Origin: an uncultured Pseudorhodobacter sp.
GTDB lineage: Bacteria > Pseudomonadota > Alphaproteobacteria > Rhodobacterales > Rhodobacteraceae
Assembly: GCA_913062925.1 (NCBI GenBank)
Contig: CAJXWJ010000002.1
Location: forward strand, 1-64,000
DNA: 64,000 nucleotides
Direction of reading: 5' to 3'
Below the pieces are notes generated by a model. The model did no database searches. It was not told where the DNA came from and was given only the letters and a program-made list of their open reading frames with translations. Positions 34,555 to 43,418 of this stretch are shown piece by piece; the stretch's first letter is position 1; every line of letters starts with the position of its first letter. The position numbers were made by a program, and so were the translations under genes.

Positions 34555-35340
34555 ATGCAAAGCCTGACGCGGCCGTTTGGCCAACTTCATGTCCAGATTG
34601 ACGGACCCAACACCGCGCCGACGGTGGTCTTTGCCAATTCGCTTGGCACGGATCTGCGGCTTTGGGATCAGGTCTTGCCCTTGCTGCCGCAGGGGCTGCG
34701 TTTTGCGCGCTATGACAAGCGCGGGCATGGGCTGTCCGATCTGGGCGGGGGCAATCAGATTGACGATCACGCCGAGGATGCGATTGCGCTGATCGAAGCG
34801 CTGAACTGCGGGCCGGTGGTCTTTGTGGGCCTGTCGATTGGTGGGCTGATCGGGCAAAGGCTTGCCAGCAAGCGGCCAGATTTGCTGCGCGGACTGGTGT
34901 TGTCGAACACGGCCGCACGGCTTGGAACCGCTGAAAGCTGGCAGGCGCGGATCGAGGCGGTGCAAAGCCAAGGGCTTGAGGCCTTGGCCGAGGGCGTGAT
35001 GCAGCGCTGGTTTGCGCCAGCCTTTCTGGCCAAGCCCGAGCTGGCACTTTGGCGCAACATGCTGCTGCGCACCCCCCCCGAGGGCTATATTGCCGCAGCC
35101 CGCGCGCTGGCAGGTGCTGATCAAACCACGGCCACGGCCAAGTTAGCTTTGCCCTGCCTTGTGATCGCAGGCGCGCAGGATGGCGCAAGCCCGCCCGATC
35201 TGGTGCAGGCCACCGCCGCATTGATCTCGGGGGCAGAGTATCAGCTTTTGCCCGATGCTGGCCACCTGCCCTGCGTCGAGACCCCGCAGGCTTGGGCCGC
35301 TGTTGTTTCGCCCTTTTTGCAAAGGCATTGCCATGACTGA
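34555..35340 (+). CDS. pcaD: 3-oxoadipate enol-lactonase
   Basis: A 261-aa alpha/beta-hydrolase: FANSLGTDLRLWDQVLPLL oxyanion region, nucleophile elbow GLSIGG, acid in AGAQDGASPPD, and H in DAGHLPCVE. This is the PcaD pattern. It converts 3-oxoadipate enol-lactone to 3-oxoadipate. The start at 34555 follows AGGAGAG; an ATG at 34501 lacks a site. It opens the pcaDCHG-BKACE-pcaB operon, and pcaC overlaps by 8 nt. Confidence 0.92.
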   Translation: MQSLTRPFGQLHVQIDGPNTAPTVVFANSLGTDLRLWDQVLPLLPQGLRFARYDKRGHGLSDLGGGNQIDDHAEDAIALIEALNCGPVVFVGLSIGGLIGQRLASKRPDLLRGLVLSNTAARLGTAESWQARIEAVQSQGLEALAEGVMQRWFAPAFLAKPELALWRNMLLRTPPEGYIAAARALAGADQTTATAKLALPCLVIAGAQDGASPPDLVQATAALISGAEYQLLPDAGHLPCVETPQAWAAVVSPFLQRHCHD

Positions 35341-35725
35341 ACCTGCGGCCAAAGGCATGGCCATTCGAAAAACCGTGCTGGGCCAAGCCCATGTCGCCCG
35401 TGCCGAAGCGGCAAAGTCGGCTTTTGACGCGCCGTTTCAGGCGCTGATCACCGATGCCGCCTGGGGCCATGTCTGGGCGCGCGAGACGATCAGCCTGCGT
35501 GAACGCTCGATGCTGACCATCGCGCTGCTGGCAGGGCTTGGCAATGATCACGAGCTGGCGCTGCATCTGCGCGCCACCCGCAACACGGGTGCCAGCGAGG
35601 CCGATGTGATGGAGGCGCTGTTGCATGTCGCCATCTATGCCGGCGTGCCGCGGGCCAATCACGCCATTTCCATCGCCAAACAGGTGTTTGCTGAAATGGC
35701 AGACGCAGAAAGGGATGCCCCATGA
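35333..35725 (+). CDS. pcaC: 4-carboxymuconolactone decarboxylase
   Basis: A 130-aa AhpD-like all-helical protein: [28 protein letters not shown], then [25 protein letters not shown][10 protein letters not shown]. It decarboxylates 4-carboxymuconolactone to 3-oxoadipate enol-lactone, the substrate of PcaD upstream. The ATG at 35333 overlaps the pcaD stop, and its stop overlaps pcaH (ATGA). Confidence 0.92.
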   Translation: MTEPAAKGMAIRKTVLGQAHVARAEAAKSAFDAPFQALITDAAWGHVWARETISLRERSMLTIALLAGLGNDHELALHLRATRNTGASEADVMEALLHVAIYAGVPRANHAISIAKQVFAEMADAERDAP

Positions 35726-36444
35726 AACCCGCCGAATTCTATATGCGCGACCGCAGCTTGCAGCCGCCTGCGCTGCATCCTGGCTATAAGACCAGCCTGC
35801 CACGCTCTCCGCGCCATGCTTTGCTCACCCTGCAACAGACGGTTTCAGAAATCACTGGACCGACCTTTGGCCATGGCGACATTGACGCTTTGGACAATGA
35901 TCTGACCCTGAACTTTGCTCACGGCGGCCTGCCTGTGGGCGAACGAATCCTGCTGTCGGGGCGGGTTTTGGATGAAAACAATCGCCCAGTGCCCAATACA
36001 TTGGTCGAGATTTGGCAGGCCAATGCTTCGGGGCGCTATCGACACAAGAAAGACGCCTATCTAGGGGCGCTGGACCCCAACTTTGGCGGCTGCGGACGCA
36101 CCCTGACCGATGCCGAGGGGCGCTATGTGTTTCGCACCATCAAACCCGGCCCCTACCCTTGGCTGAATTACGTCAATTCTTGGCGCCCCGCCCATATCCA
36201 TGTTTCGGTCTTTGGCACCTCGTTCAGCCAGCGTCTGATCACCCAGCTGTATTTTGAAGGCGATCCCTTGATCCCGAAATGCCCCATCGTGCAGACCATT
36301 CCCGACCCTGACGCGATCCAGCAGCTGATTGCAGCACTGGATCTAAACAGCGCGGTACCGATGGATTGTCTGGCCTATAAGTTTGACATCGTGCTGCGCG
36401 GGCGGCGCTCGACCCTGTTTGAAAATCGGCTGGAGGGGAACTGA
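35722..36444 (+). CDS. pcaH: Protocatechuate 3,4-dioxygenase beta subunit
   Basis: A 240-aa intradiol dioxygenase subunit carrying the non-haem Fe(III) ligands: Y106, Y145, H158 and H160, in the sequence [20 protein letters not shown]. These sit two residues before the Pseudomonas numbering. With PcaG it cleaves protocatechuate between the hydroxyls to 3-carboxy-cis,cis-muconate. It is followed one base later by pcaG. Confidence 0.95.
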   Translation: MKPAEFYMRDRSLQPPALHPGYKTSLPRSPRHALLTLQQTVSEITGPTFGHGDIDALDNDLTLNFAHGGLPVGERILLSGRVLDENNRPVPNTLVEIWQANASGRYRHKKDAYLGALDPNFGGCGRTLTDAEGRYVFRTIKPGPYPWLNYVNSWRPAHIHVSVFGTSFSQRLITQLYFEGDPLIPKCPIVQTIPDPDAIQQLIAALDLNSAVPMDCLAYKFDIVLRGRRSTLFENRLEGN

Positions 36445-36445
36445 G

Positions 36446-37063
36446 ATGGTGCAAGATCTGCCCTATTTGCGCGAAACCGCTTCGCAGACGGCGGGCCCTT
36501 ATGTTCACATCGGCCTTGCGCCGGGGGCTGCGGGCTTTCACACCTTTGAAACCGAGCTGGGCCAAGCCCTTGCCCCCGCTGGGGTCGCAGGGCCGCGCGT
36601 GACGATCGAGGGCTGCGTCTATGACGGTTTGGGCGCACCGGTGAAGGATATTTTGATCGAGGTTTGGCAGGCCGATCCGCAGGGCATCTATCCACATCCC
36701 GAGGATCCGCGTTTTGCACAATGTACCGCCGGATTTCGCGGCTGGGGACGGGTGATCTCGGATTTTGACAGCGGCCAATTTTGCTTTGAAACCCTAAGAC
36801 CGGGGGCGGTTGCAGGGCGCGCCGGCCGCATGCAGGCACCGCATTTGAACCTGTGGCTGGTCTCACGCGGGATCAACATCGGGCTGAACACGCGGATGTA
36901 TTTCCCCGAAGATCAAGACGCCCATGCCACCGATCCGGTCTTGGCCAGCATCGAACAGCGCGCGCGCGCTGCCACACTGATTGCTGTGGCCACAGGACCA
37001 GACAGCTACCGCTTTGACATCCATTTGCAGGGCGCTGCCGAGACAGTGTTTATCGACATATGA
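36446..37063 (+). CDS. pcaG: Protocatechuate 3,4-dioxygenase alpha subunit
   Basis: A 205-aa alpha subunit: ETASQTAGPYVHIGLAPGAAG at the N-terminus, VYDGLGAPVKDILIEVWQADPQG, and RMQAPHLNLWLVSRGINIGLNTRMYFPE. It has no iron ligands of its own but completes the active site formed with PcaH. The start at 36446 comes one base after the pcaH stop; an upstream in-frame ATG at 36383 is inside pcaH. Confidence 0.95.
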   Translation: MVQDLPYLRETASQTAGPYVHIGLAPGAAGFHTFETELGQALAPAGVAGPRVTIEGCVYDGLGAPVKDILIEVWQADPQGIYPHPEDPRFAQCTAGFRGWGRVISDFDSGQFCFETLRPGAVAGRAGRMQAPHLNLWLVSRGINIGLNTRMYFPEDQDAHATDPVLASIEQRARAATLIAVATGPDSYRFDIHLQGAAETVFIDI

Positions 37064-37899
37064 CCCCCTGCATCATCTGCGTCGCCATCACCGGATCTTT
37101 GCCGACCAAGGCAAATAACCCTGCGGTTCCGATCACGATTTCCGAGCAGATCGAAAGCACCCATGCCGCCTTTGAGGCCGGCGCCAGCATCGCGCATTGC
37201 CATGTGCGCGACGATCAGGGGCTGCCCAGCTCGGACCCTGATCGCTTTGCCCGCTTGAAAGCGGGGCTCGAGCAGCATTGCCCGGGCATGATTGTACAGC
37301 TCTCGACGGGGGGGCGCTCGGGCGCCGGGCAGGCGCGCGGCGGCATGCTGCCGTTGCGCCCCGATATGGCCAGCCTGTCGGTGGGCTCCAACAATTTCCC
37401 GACGCGGGTCTATGAAAATCCGCCAGATTTGGTCGATTGGCTGGCGGCCGAGATGCTGCGCTATGACGTCAAACCCGAGATCGAGGCCTTTGACCTAAGC
37501 CATATTCTGAAAGCGCATCAGATGTGGCAGGCAGGTCAGATCCGCGCCCTGCCCTATGTGCAATTTGTCATGGGGGTCAAGAACGCGATGCCCGCCGATC
37601 GCGCGGTGTTCGATATCTATATCGCCACTGTCAAACGCCTGTTTGGACCCGATGCGCCTTGGTGTGCGGCGGGCATTGGTCCGGCGCAGATTGTGCTGAA
37701 TGAATGGGCGATTGCAGCGGGCGGCCATGCCCGCACGGGGCTCGAGGATAACGTAAGGCTTGACCGCGACCGGCTTGCGCCTTCAAATGCTGCCTTGGTA
37801 CAGCGGGTGGTCGATCTTTGCGACCGCGCGTCTCGTCCCGTGGCCACATGGCAGCAATCCCGCACGCTGCTTGGCCTGCCCATGCCGCAATTGCGATAG
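37060..37899 (+). CDS. Beta-keto acid cleavage enzyme (BKACE, DUF849)
   Basis: A 279-aa TIM-barrel BKACE: HCHVRDDQGLPSSDPDRF with the metal-site H-x-H, then STGGRSGAG, LSVGSNNFPTRVYENPPD, and PEIEAFDLSHI. BKACE enzymes use acetyl-CoA to cleave a beta-keto acid into acetoacetate and a CoA ester. Placed between pcaG and pcaB with 4-nt overlap at its start, it is the best candidate for taking 3-oxoadipate to succinyl-CoA and acetoacetate, replacing the PcaIJ transferase and PcaF thiolase, neither of which is in the window (inference). Confidence 0.85.
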   Translation: MTPCIICVAITGSLPTKANNPAVPITISEQIESTHAAFEAGASIAHCHVRDDQGLPSSDPDRFARLKAGLEQHCPGMIVQLSTGGRSGAGQARGGMLPLRPDMASLSVGSNNFPTRVYENPPDLVDWLAAEMLRYDVKPEIEAFDLSHILKAHQMWQAGQIRALPYVQFVMGVKNAMPADRAVFDIYIATVKRLFGPDAPWCAAGIGPAQIVLNEWAIAAGGHARTGLEDNVRLDRDRLAPSNAALVQRVVDLCDRASRPVATWQQSRTLLGLPMPQLR

Positions 37900-37907
37900 G
37901 ATCCAGC

Positions 37908-39233
37908 GTGCCCCTCAGCCTTGCCCAGTCGCAGATCTATGGCCAATTGTTTGGCGACCCCGAGATCGAGGCGCTGTTCAGCGACAGCGCCGAAATGGCC
38001 GCGATGCTGAAGGTCGAAGCCGCTTTGGCGCAGGTACAAGCCAATCTGGGTCTGATCCCCGCCGAGGCCGCCGGATTTATCGCGCAGGCAACCGCAACCC
38101 TACCACTTGACCCGGCCGCTTTGGCCTCCGAGACCGCGCGCAATGGTGTGCCGGTGCCGGCCCTGCTGGCCGCGCTGCGCGCCACCGCTCAGGCCCCCGC
38201 GCAGATGCACTATCTGCATTGGGGAGCGACCAGTCAGGACATCATGGACACCGGCCTCGCGCTGCGCCTGCGCCCGTTGCTGGCGCTTTGGGAGAGCCGG
38301 ATACAGGCGGTGCTGGCGCGTTTGGCCCAGCTGGCCGAAGCCCATGCCGAGCTGCCGATGGCCGCGCGCACCTATGGCCAGATCGCCACGCCCACCAGCT
38401 TTGGCGCGGTGGCGGCGGGCTGGGGCTGGCCACTGATCGCGGCGCGCACAAGGCTGGCCGAGCTGCGGCCCTTGGTGCTGCAAGTCTCGCTTTCGGGTGC
38501 GGCCGGCACGCTTGCGGCAATGGGGCCGCGTGGCCCCGAGGTGCGCGCGGGTCTGGCCGCAACCCTAGACCTTGCCGACCCAGACCACAGCTGGCATGCG
38601 GATCGCTCGGGGATTACGGCGCTGGCGGGCTTTGCGGCATCGTTGGCGGGCAGTTTAGGCAAGCTTGGCGAGGATCTGATCTTGCTCAGTCAGTCAGGTC
38701 TGGCCGAGGTGTCATTGGGCGGCGGTGGCAGCTCTTCGACCATGCCACAAAAGCAAAACCCCGTGGCGGCCTCGGCGCTGGTTGCTTTGGCGCGGATGGT
38801 GATTGGGCAGGCGGCAATCTTGCAAGGCGCGGGACTGCACCGTCAGCAACGCGATGGTGCGGCTTGGTTCACCGAATGGCTGACGCTGCCGCAATGCTGC
38901 GCTGGTCTGGGGCGGATGCTGGGTTTGGCACAAGATTGCCTGAATGCGCTGCGCCCCGAACCCGAGGCGATGCAGGCGCAGATGGAGACTTCGCAGGGCA
39001 GTCTGATGGCCGAGGCGCTGACCTTTGCGCTGGCCCGCCAGATGCCACGCCCGCAGGCCGAAGCGCAGGTCAAGGCGCTTTTGGCCAAGGCAGCAGCGCA
39101 GCGCCAAAGCCTTGCAACGCTTGCCTGCGCCGAGACCCCCAGTCTGGATTGGGCCGCAATCAAGGCGGCAAGTCTGGGCCAAGCCCCCGCAGAGGCCCGC
39201 CGCTTTGCCCAAAGGCTGGCGCAAACGGGCTAA
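37908..39233 (+). CDS. pcaB: 3-carboxy-cis,cis-muconate cycloisomerase
   Basis: The 441-aa fumarase/aspartase-superfamily enzyme has the signature GGSSSTMPQKQNP (within residues 240-270) and the H-Y-L-H-W-G-A-T-S-Q-D segment. It cyclises 3-carboxymuconate to 4-carboxymuconolactone. The start is a GTG at 37908, 8 bp after the BKACE stop and behind AGGATCC; an ATG at 37818 would lie within the BKACE gene. It is the last gene of the operon and overlaps the convergent dehydrogenase gene by 4 nt. Confidence 0.92.
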   Translation: MPLSLAQSQIYGQLFGDPEIEALFSDSAEMAAMLKVEAALAQVQANLGLIPAEAAGFIAQATATLPLDPAALASETARNGVPVPALLAALRATAQAPAQMHYLHWGATSQDIMDTGLALRLRPLLALWESRIQAVLARLAQLAEAHAELPMAARTYGQIATPTSFGAVAAGWGWPLIAARTRLAELRPLVLQVSLSGAAGTLAAMGPRGPEVRAGLAATLDLADPDHSWHADRSGITALAGFAASLAGSLGKLGEDLILLSQSGLAEVSLGGGGSSSTMPQKQNPVAASALVALARMVIGQAAILQGAGLHRQQRDGAAWFTEWLTLPQCCAGLGRMLGLAQDCLNALRPEPEAMQAQMETSQGSLMAEALTFALARQMPRPQAEAQVKALLAKAAAQRQSLATLACAETPSLDWAAIKAASLGQAPAEARRFAQRLAQTG

Positions 39234-40741
39234 ACCGCCGCCAGATCTTCGGGCAAAAGCCCCAGCGGCAGGTTTTGATAAGACACCGGCCGCAGCCAGC
39301 GCCGGATAGACAGCGACCCTACCGAGGTTGCGCCAAAGTTGGTCGATGCTGGATAGGGCCCGCCATGCACCATCGCGTCACAGACCTCGACGCCGGTGGG
39401 AAAGCCGTTTGCCAGCAGCCGTCCGGCCTTGCGCTCTAGCACCGGCAGCAAAACCGCAGCCGCCGGATAATCGCCCGCCTCCAGATGTAGGGTGCAGGTC
39501 AGCTGCCCTTCAAGGCTTTGCGCAATCGCCAGCATTTGCGCGGCGTCAGCCACCTTGACGATCAGCCCCAGCGGGCCAAAGACCTCTTCGCCCAGCTGAT
39601 GATTGGCCAGCCAATCCGCGCCCGAGACCGCAAAGAGATAGGGCGTGGCATGGCGCTGATCGCAGACCGAGGTCAGCACCTCTTGCACGCCGACGGTGGC
39701 CGCGATGCGGTCGCGCCCCTGCCGATAGGCGGCGGCAATGCCGTCAGTCAGCATCATCTGCGCCCCCACCTGCGCCACTGCGGCTTTGGCCGCTGCGACA
39801 AAGCCATCGGCCTCGGGCCCCTCGATCACGATCGCAAGGCCTGGATTGGTGCAAAACTGGCCTGCCCCCATGGTCAGACTGGCTGCCCAGCCTGCGGCAA
39901 TCTCGGCCCCGCGTGCGGCCAAGGCTTCGGGCAGCAAAAACATCGGATTGACCGAGCCCAACTCGCCAAAAAACGGGATCGGATCGGGGCGCACGGTGCA
40001 AAGATCAAACAGCGCCCGACCACCGCCCAAAGAGCCGGTAAAGCCAACCGCGCGGATAAAGCGATGCTGCACCAGCGCCTCGCCGACCTCGCGATTGCCG
40101 CCCTGCACTAGGCTGAACACCCCTGCCGGCATTGCACAGGCCTTGATCGCCGCATCAATCGCTTGCGCCACGATCTCGCCCGTGCCGGGATGGGCGGAAT
40201 GGCCCTTGACCACCACCGGACAGCCCGCCGCCAGCGCCGAGGCCGTATCGCCCCCCGCCACCGAAAACGCCAAGGGGAAGTTCGAGGCCCCAAACACCGC
40301 CACCGGCCCGATTGGGCGCTGCATCATGCGGATTTCGGGGCGCGCCAGGGGTTTGCGCTCGGGCAAGGCGGCATCGACCCGGCGGTCCAGATAATCCCCC
40401 TTGCGAATATGGCTGGCAAACAGCCGCAACTGGCCGGTGGTGCGGCCACGCTCCCCCTCGAGACGCGCGGCAGGTAGGCCGGTTTCGGCGGTGCCAATCG
40501 CGGTGATCTCGGCGCCGCGGGCATCGATCTCTTCAGCGATCTGCTCAAGGAAAACCGCGCGCGCCTCGCGCGATGTGGCGCAATAGGCTGGAAAGGCGGC
40601 TTCTGCGGCCTCGCAAGCCGCGGCAACGTCTTGCGGCGTGCCAACCGCAAAGCGCTGCGCCTCGCCGCTTGCCGGAGAGGACAGAAAGCTGGTTTTGCCC
40701 GAAACCCAAGTTCCGGCGATCAGATGTTTGCCATGCAGCAT
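39230..40741 (-). CDS. 2,5-dioxovalerate (alpha-ketoglutarate semialdehyde) dehydrogenase
   Basis: A 503-aa aldehyde dehydrogenase of the KGSADH group: PIGPVAVFGASNFPLAFSVAGGDTASALAAGCPVVVKGH, FFGELGSVNPMF (general-base glutamate) and catalytic cysteine in GAGQFCTNPG. It oxidises the semialdehyde to 2-oxoglutarate, the last step of non-phosphorylating L-arabinose catabolism. The ATG at 40741 follows AAGGAT. It is the final gene of the operon led by the sugar transporter and converges with pcaB. Confidence 0.88.
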   Translation of the reverse strand: MLHGKHLIAGTWVSGKTSFLSSPASGEAQRFAVGTPQDVAAACEAAEAAFPAYCATSREARAVFLEQIAEEIDARGAEITAIGTAETGLPAARLEGERGRTTGQLRLFASHIRKGDYLDRRVDAALPERKPLARPEIRMMQRPIGPVAVFGASNFPLAFSVAGGDTASALAAGCPVVVKGHSAHPGTGEIVAQAIDAAIKACAMPAGVFSLVQGGNREVGEALVQHRFIRAVGFTGSLGGGRALFDLCTVRPDPIPFFGELGSVNPMFLLPEALAARGAEIAAGWAASLTMGAGQFCTNPGLAIVIEGPEADGFVAAAKAAVAQVGAQMMLTDGIAAAYRQGRDRIAATVGVQEVLTSVCDQRHATPYLFAVSGADWLANHQLGEEVFGPLGLIVKVADAAQMLAIAQSLEGQLTCTLHLEAGDYPAAAVLLPVLERKAGRLLANGFPTGVEVCDAMVHGGPYPASTNFGATSVGSLSIRRWLRPVSYQNLPLGLLPEDLAAV

Positions 40742-40751
40742 CGAGGTATCC

Positions 40752-41666
40752 TTAGAAATGAAAGGCTTCCGTCTCAAGACGGCGCCCCAGTGTCATCGCA
40801 TCCGCCACATGCACCATTGGCGCAAGATCGACATCGCTTTGCCCGCGCGCCACAAGATCAGCCATCCTTGCGTAAAGCGCTGGATATTCGCCCATGATCG
40901 ACGCCTCTCCGGCCACCTCGACGCCGTTGATTTCCAACCGATTGCCGCCCAAACGCAGCGCCATCGCCCCCGCATCGGTGTCGATCTCGATGTCCCAAGT
41001 TTGCGGGCCAAGCTGACGCCAATCGAATGCGGCGGTGAGCCCGCCCGAAAAATACAGATCCGCCGCAATAGGGGTCTGGCGATTGGCGGGAAAGGTCAGC
41101 GTGGCTGCGGTCAGATGCACCGGATTTGGCAAAATCTCTGTCACGATCGACAGCGCGTTGATGCCAGGATCAAACACCCCCATGCCGCCCGGTTCAAACA
41201 CCCAATCCTGGCCCGGATGCCATTTACGCACATCCTCGCGCCACGAGATATGGCCGCGCAGCACCTGTTTGTCCGCCAGCCAAGCCTTGGCCTGCGCCAC
41301 AGCCAGCGCCATGCGGCTGTGCCAAGTGGTGTAAAGGCTTAGACCGCGCGCGGCGGCCAAGGCCTGCAAGGCATGCACCTCTGCCAGAGTGGCACCGGGG
41401 GGCTTTTCCAACATCACATGCCGCCCCGCCAAAAGCGCGGCCTGGGCATAGGCAAAGCGCGGCACCGGCGGCATGCACAAGGACACCACCTTGATCTGTG
41501 GACGCTGTGCCAGCATCTGCGCGAAATCGTCAAAGCTTTCCACGCCGTCAACGCCCGCGCCGCTTTGCGACACCGTGGCTGCAAGCTGCCAATCCGGGCT
41601 GGCCGCCAGCGCGGGGATATGCTGATCCCGCGCGATCTTACCGATGCCAACAAGCGCGATCTGCAT
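40752..41666 (-). CDS. L-arabinose/D-galactose 1-dehydrogenase (Gfo/Idh/MocA family)
   Basis: A 304-aa dinucleotide-binding oxidoreductase: IALVGIGKIARDQHIPAL at the N-terminus, the E-K-P-P-G-A-T catalytic lysine motif, TTWHSR, and EDVRKWHPGQDWVFEPGGMGVFDPGINALSIV. These match the L-arabinose/D-galactose 1-dehydrogenases of Azospirillum and rhizobia closely. It makes the aldonolactone. The ATG shares bases with the dehydratase stop (TGATG). No lactonase gene is in this operon. Confidence 0.9.
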   Translation of the reverse strand: MQIALVGIGKIARDQHIPALAASPDWQLAATVSQSGAGVDGVESFDDFAQMLAQRPQIKVVSLCMPPVPRFAYAQAALLAGRHVMLEKPPGATLAEVHALQALAAARGLSLYTTWHSRMALAVAQAKAWLADKQVLRGHISWREDVRKWHPGQDWVFEPGGMGVFDPGINALSIVTEILPNPVHLTAATLTFPANRQTPIAADLYFSGGLTAAFDWRQLGPQTWDIEIDTDAGAMALRLGGNRLEINGVEVAGEASIMGEYPALYARMADLVARGQSDVDLAPMVHVADAMTLGRRLETEAFHF

Positions 41667-43408
41667 CAATGCGAATCCTTGCCCACAGGGTTGCCGCGAC
41701 AGCCCTTCAGGAAATCAAGGTCGGCGCCGGTATCGGCCCCCTGCACATGCTGCTGGTGCAGCCAAGCATAGCCGCTTTCAGCCCGAAGATGGCTTGGCTG
41801 CCATTTCGCCAGACGCGCGGCCAGCTCGGCTTCCGAGATATCCAGATGCAAGCGGCGGTTTGGCACATCCAATTCAATGAAATCGCCATTTTGCACCACC
41901 GCCAATGGCCCCCCCGCCGCCGCTTCGGGCGAGGTATGCAGCACCACTGTGCCATAGGCCGTGCCCGACATCCGCGCATCCGAGATCCGCACCATATCGG
42001 TGACGCCCTGCTTCAACAGCTTGGGCGGCAGGCCCATATTGCCGACCTCTGCCATGCCGGGATAGCCTTTGGGGCCGCAGTTCTTCAGCACCATCACGCA
42101 GCTTGCATCAATATCCAGCGCGTCGTCGTTGATCTTGGCCTTGTAGTCATCAATATCTTCAAACACCACCGCGCGGCCGCGATGTGTCATCAGCGCAGGC
42201 GTTGCTGCCGAAGGCTTCAGCACCGCGCCATTGGGCGCCAGATTGCCCTTGACCACCACGACCCCGCCCGATTGGGTCAGCGCCTTATCGGTGGGCAAGA
42301 TCACATCTTCATTGTGGTTGATCACATCCTTGACCTGCTCCCACATCGTCTCGCCCGAGACCGTCAGCGCCTCTTTGTGCAACAGCCCCGCCTCGCCCAG
42401 CCGCTTGATCACAACCGGCAGACCACCGGCGTAAAAGAACTCTTCCATCAGATATTTGCCCGAAGGCATCAGGTTCACGATTGTCGGCACATCACGGCCG
42501 CACCGATCCCAATCTTCCAGCGTCAGATCCACCCCGACCCGACCGGCAATCGCCAGCAGATGGATCACCGCATTGGTCGATCCGCCAATCGCGCCATTGG
42601 TGCGGATCGCGTTCTCGAAGGCTTCTTTCTTAAGGATATCAGAGGGTTTCAGATCGTCCTTCACCATCTGCACGATGCGGCGGCCGGTCATTTGCGCCAT
42701 CACCCGCCGGCGGCTGTCCACCGCAGGAATGGCGGCATTGCCCGACAGCGCCATGCCCAAGGCTTCGGCCATCGAGGCCATCGTCGAGGCCGTGCCCATG
42801 GTGTTACACGACCCCGGGCTGCGGCTCATCGAGGCTTCGGCATCAACAAATTCTTCCTTGCTCATGGTGCCCGCCGCCACCGCTGCCGAGAATTTCCACA
42901 GATGCGTGCCAGAGCCGACGCGTTCGTTCTTGTAATAGCCGTTCAGCATCGGCCCGCCCGTCACCACGATCGAGGGAATATCGGTCGAGGCCGCGGCCAT
43001 CAGCAGCGACGGCGTGGTCTTGTCACAGCCCACCATCAGCACGCAGCCATCCATCGGCTGGCCGCGCATCGCCTCCTCTACCGCCATCGCGGCAAGGTTG
43101 CGAAACATCATCGCCGTCGGACGGAACGCCGATTCCGAGGCGCTGAACACCGGAACCTCTACCGGAAAGCCGCCGGCTTCATAGATGCCATGCTTTACCC
43201 GCTCGGCCAAATCACGCAGATGCGCGTTGCAGGGGGTCAGCTCGGACCAGGTGTTCAAAATGCCGATCACGGGGCGACCATCAAACAGGTCTGGCGGGAA
43301 GCCTTGGTTCTTCATCCAGCCGCGGTGGTAAATCGAGTCCTTGCTGGTGCCGCCAAACCACTCTTGCGAGCGCAGTTTGCGGGGCCAGGCGGCGGGTTTG
43401 AATGTCAT
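41666..43408 (-). CDS. L-arabonate dehydratase (IlvD/Edd family)
   Basis: A 580-aa Fe-S dehydratase of the IlvD/Edd superfamily: ILNTWSELTPCNAHLRDLAE, MVGCDKTTPS, SRSPGSCNTMGTASTM and GGSTNAVIHLLAIAGR, with the three Fe-S cysteine contexts intact (C in TPCN, GCDK, SCNT). The length and the pattern GWMKNQGFPPDLF match L-arabonate/pentonate dehydratases rather than IlvD. It produces 2-keto-3-deoxy-L-arabonate. It is coupled to the 1-dehydrogenase downstream. Confidence 0.9.
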   Translation of the reverse strand: MTFKPAAWPRKLRSQEWFGGTSKDSIYHRGWMKNQGFPPDLFDGRPVIGILNTWSELTPCNAHLRDLAERVKHGIYEAGGFPVEVPVFSASESAFRPTAMMFRNLAAMAVEEAMRGQPMDGCVLMVGCDKTTPSLLMAAASTDIPSIVVTGGPMLNGYYKNERVGSGTHLWKFSAAVAAGTMSKEEFVDAEASMSRSPGSCNTMGTASTMASMAEALGMALSGNAAIPAVDSRRRVMAQMTGRRIVQMVKDDLKPSDILKKEAFENAIRTNGAIGGSTNAVIHLLAIAGRVGVDLTLEDWDRCGRDVPTIVNLMPSGKYLMEEFFYAGGLPVVIKRLGEAGLLHKEALTVSGETMWEQVKDVINHNEDVILPTDKALTQSGGVVVVKGNLAPNGAVLKPSAATPALMTHRGRAVVFEDIDDYKAKINDDALDIDASCVMVLKNCGPKGYPGMAEVGNMGLPPKLLKQGVTDMVRISDARMSGTAYGTVVLHTSPEAAAGGPLAVVQNGDFIELDVPNRRLHLDISEAELAARLAKWQPSHLRAESGYAWLHQQHVQGADTGADLDFLKGCRGNPVGKDSH

Positions 43409-43418
43409 GGCAGACCTC

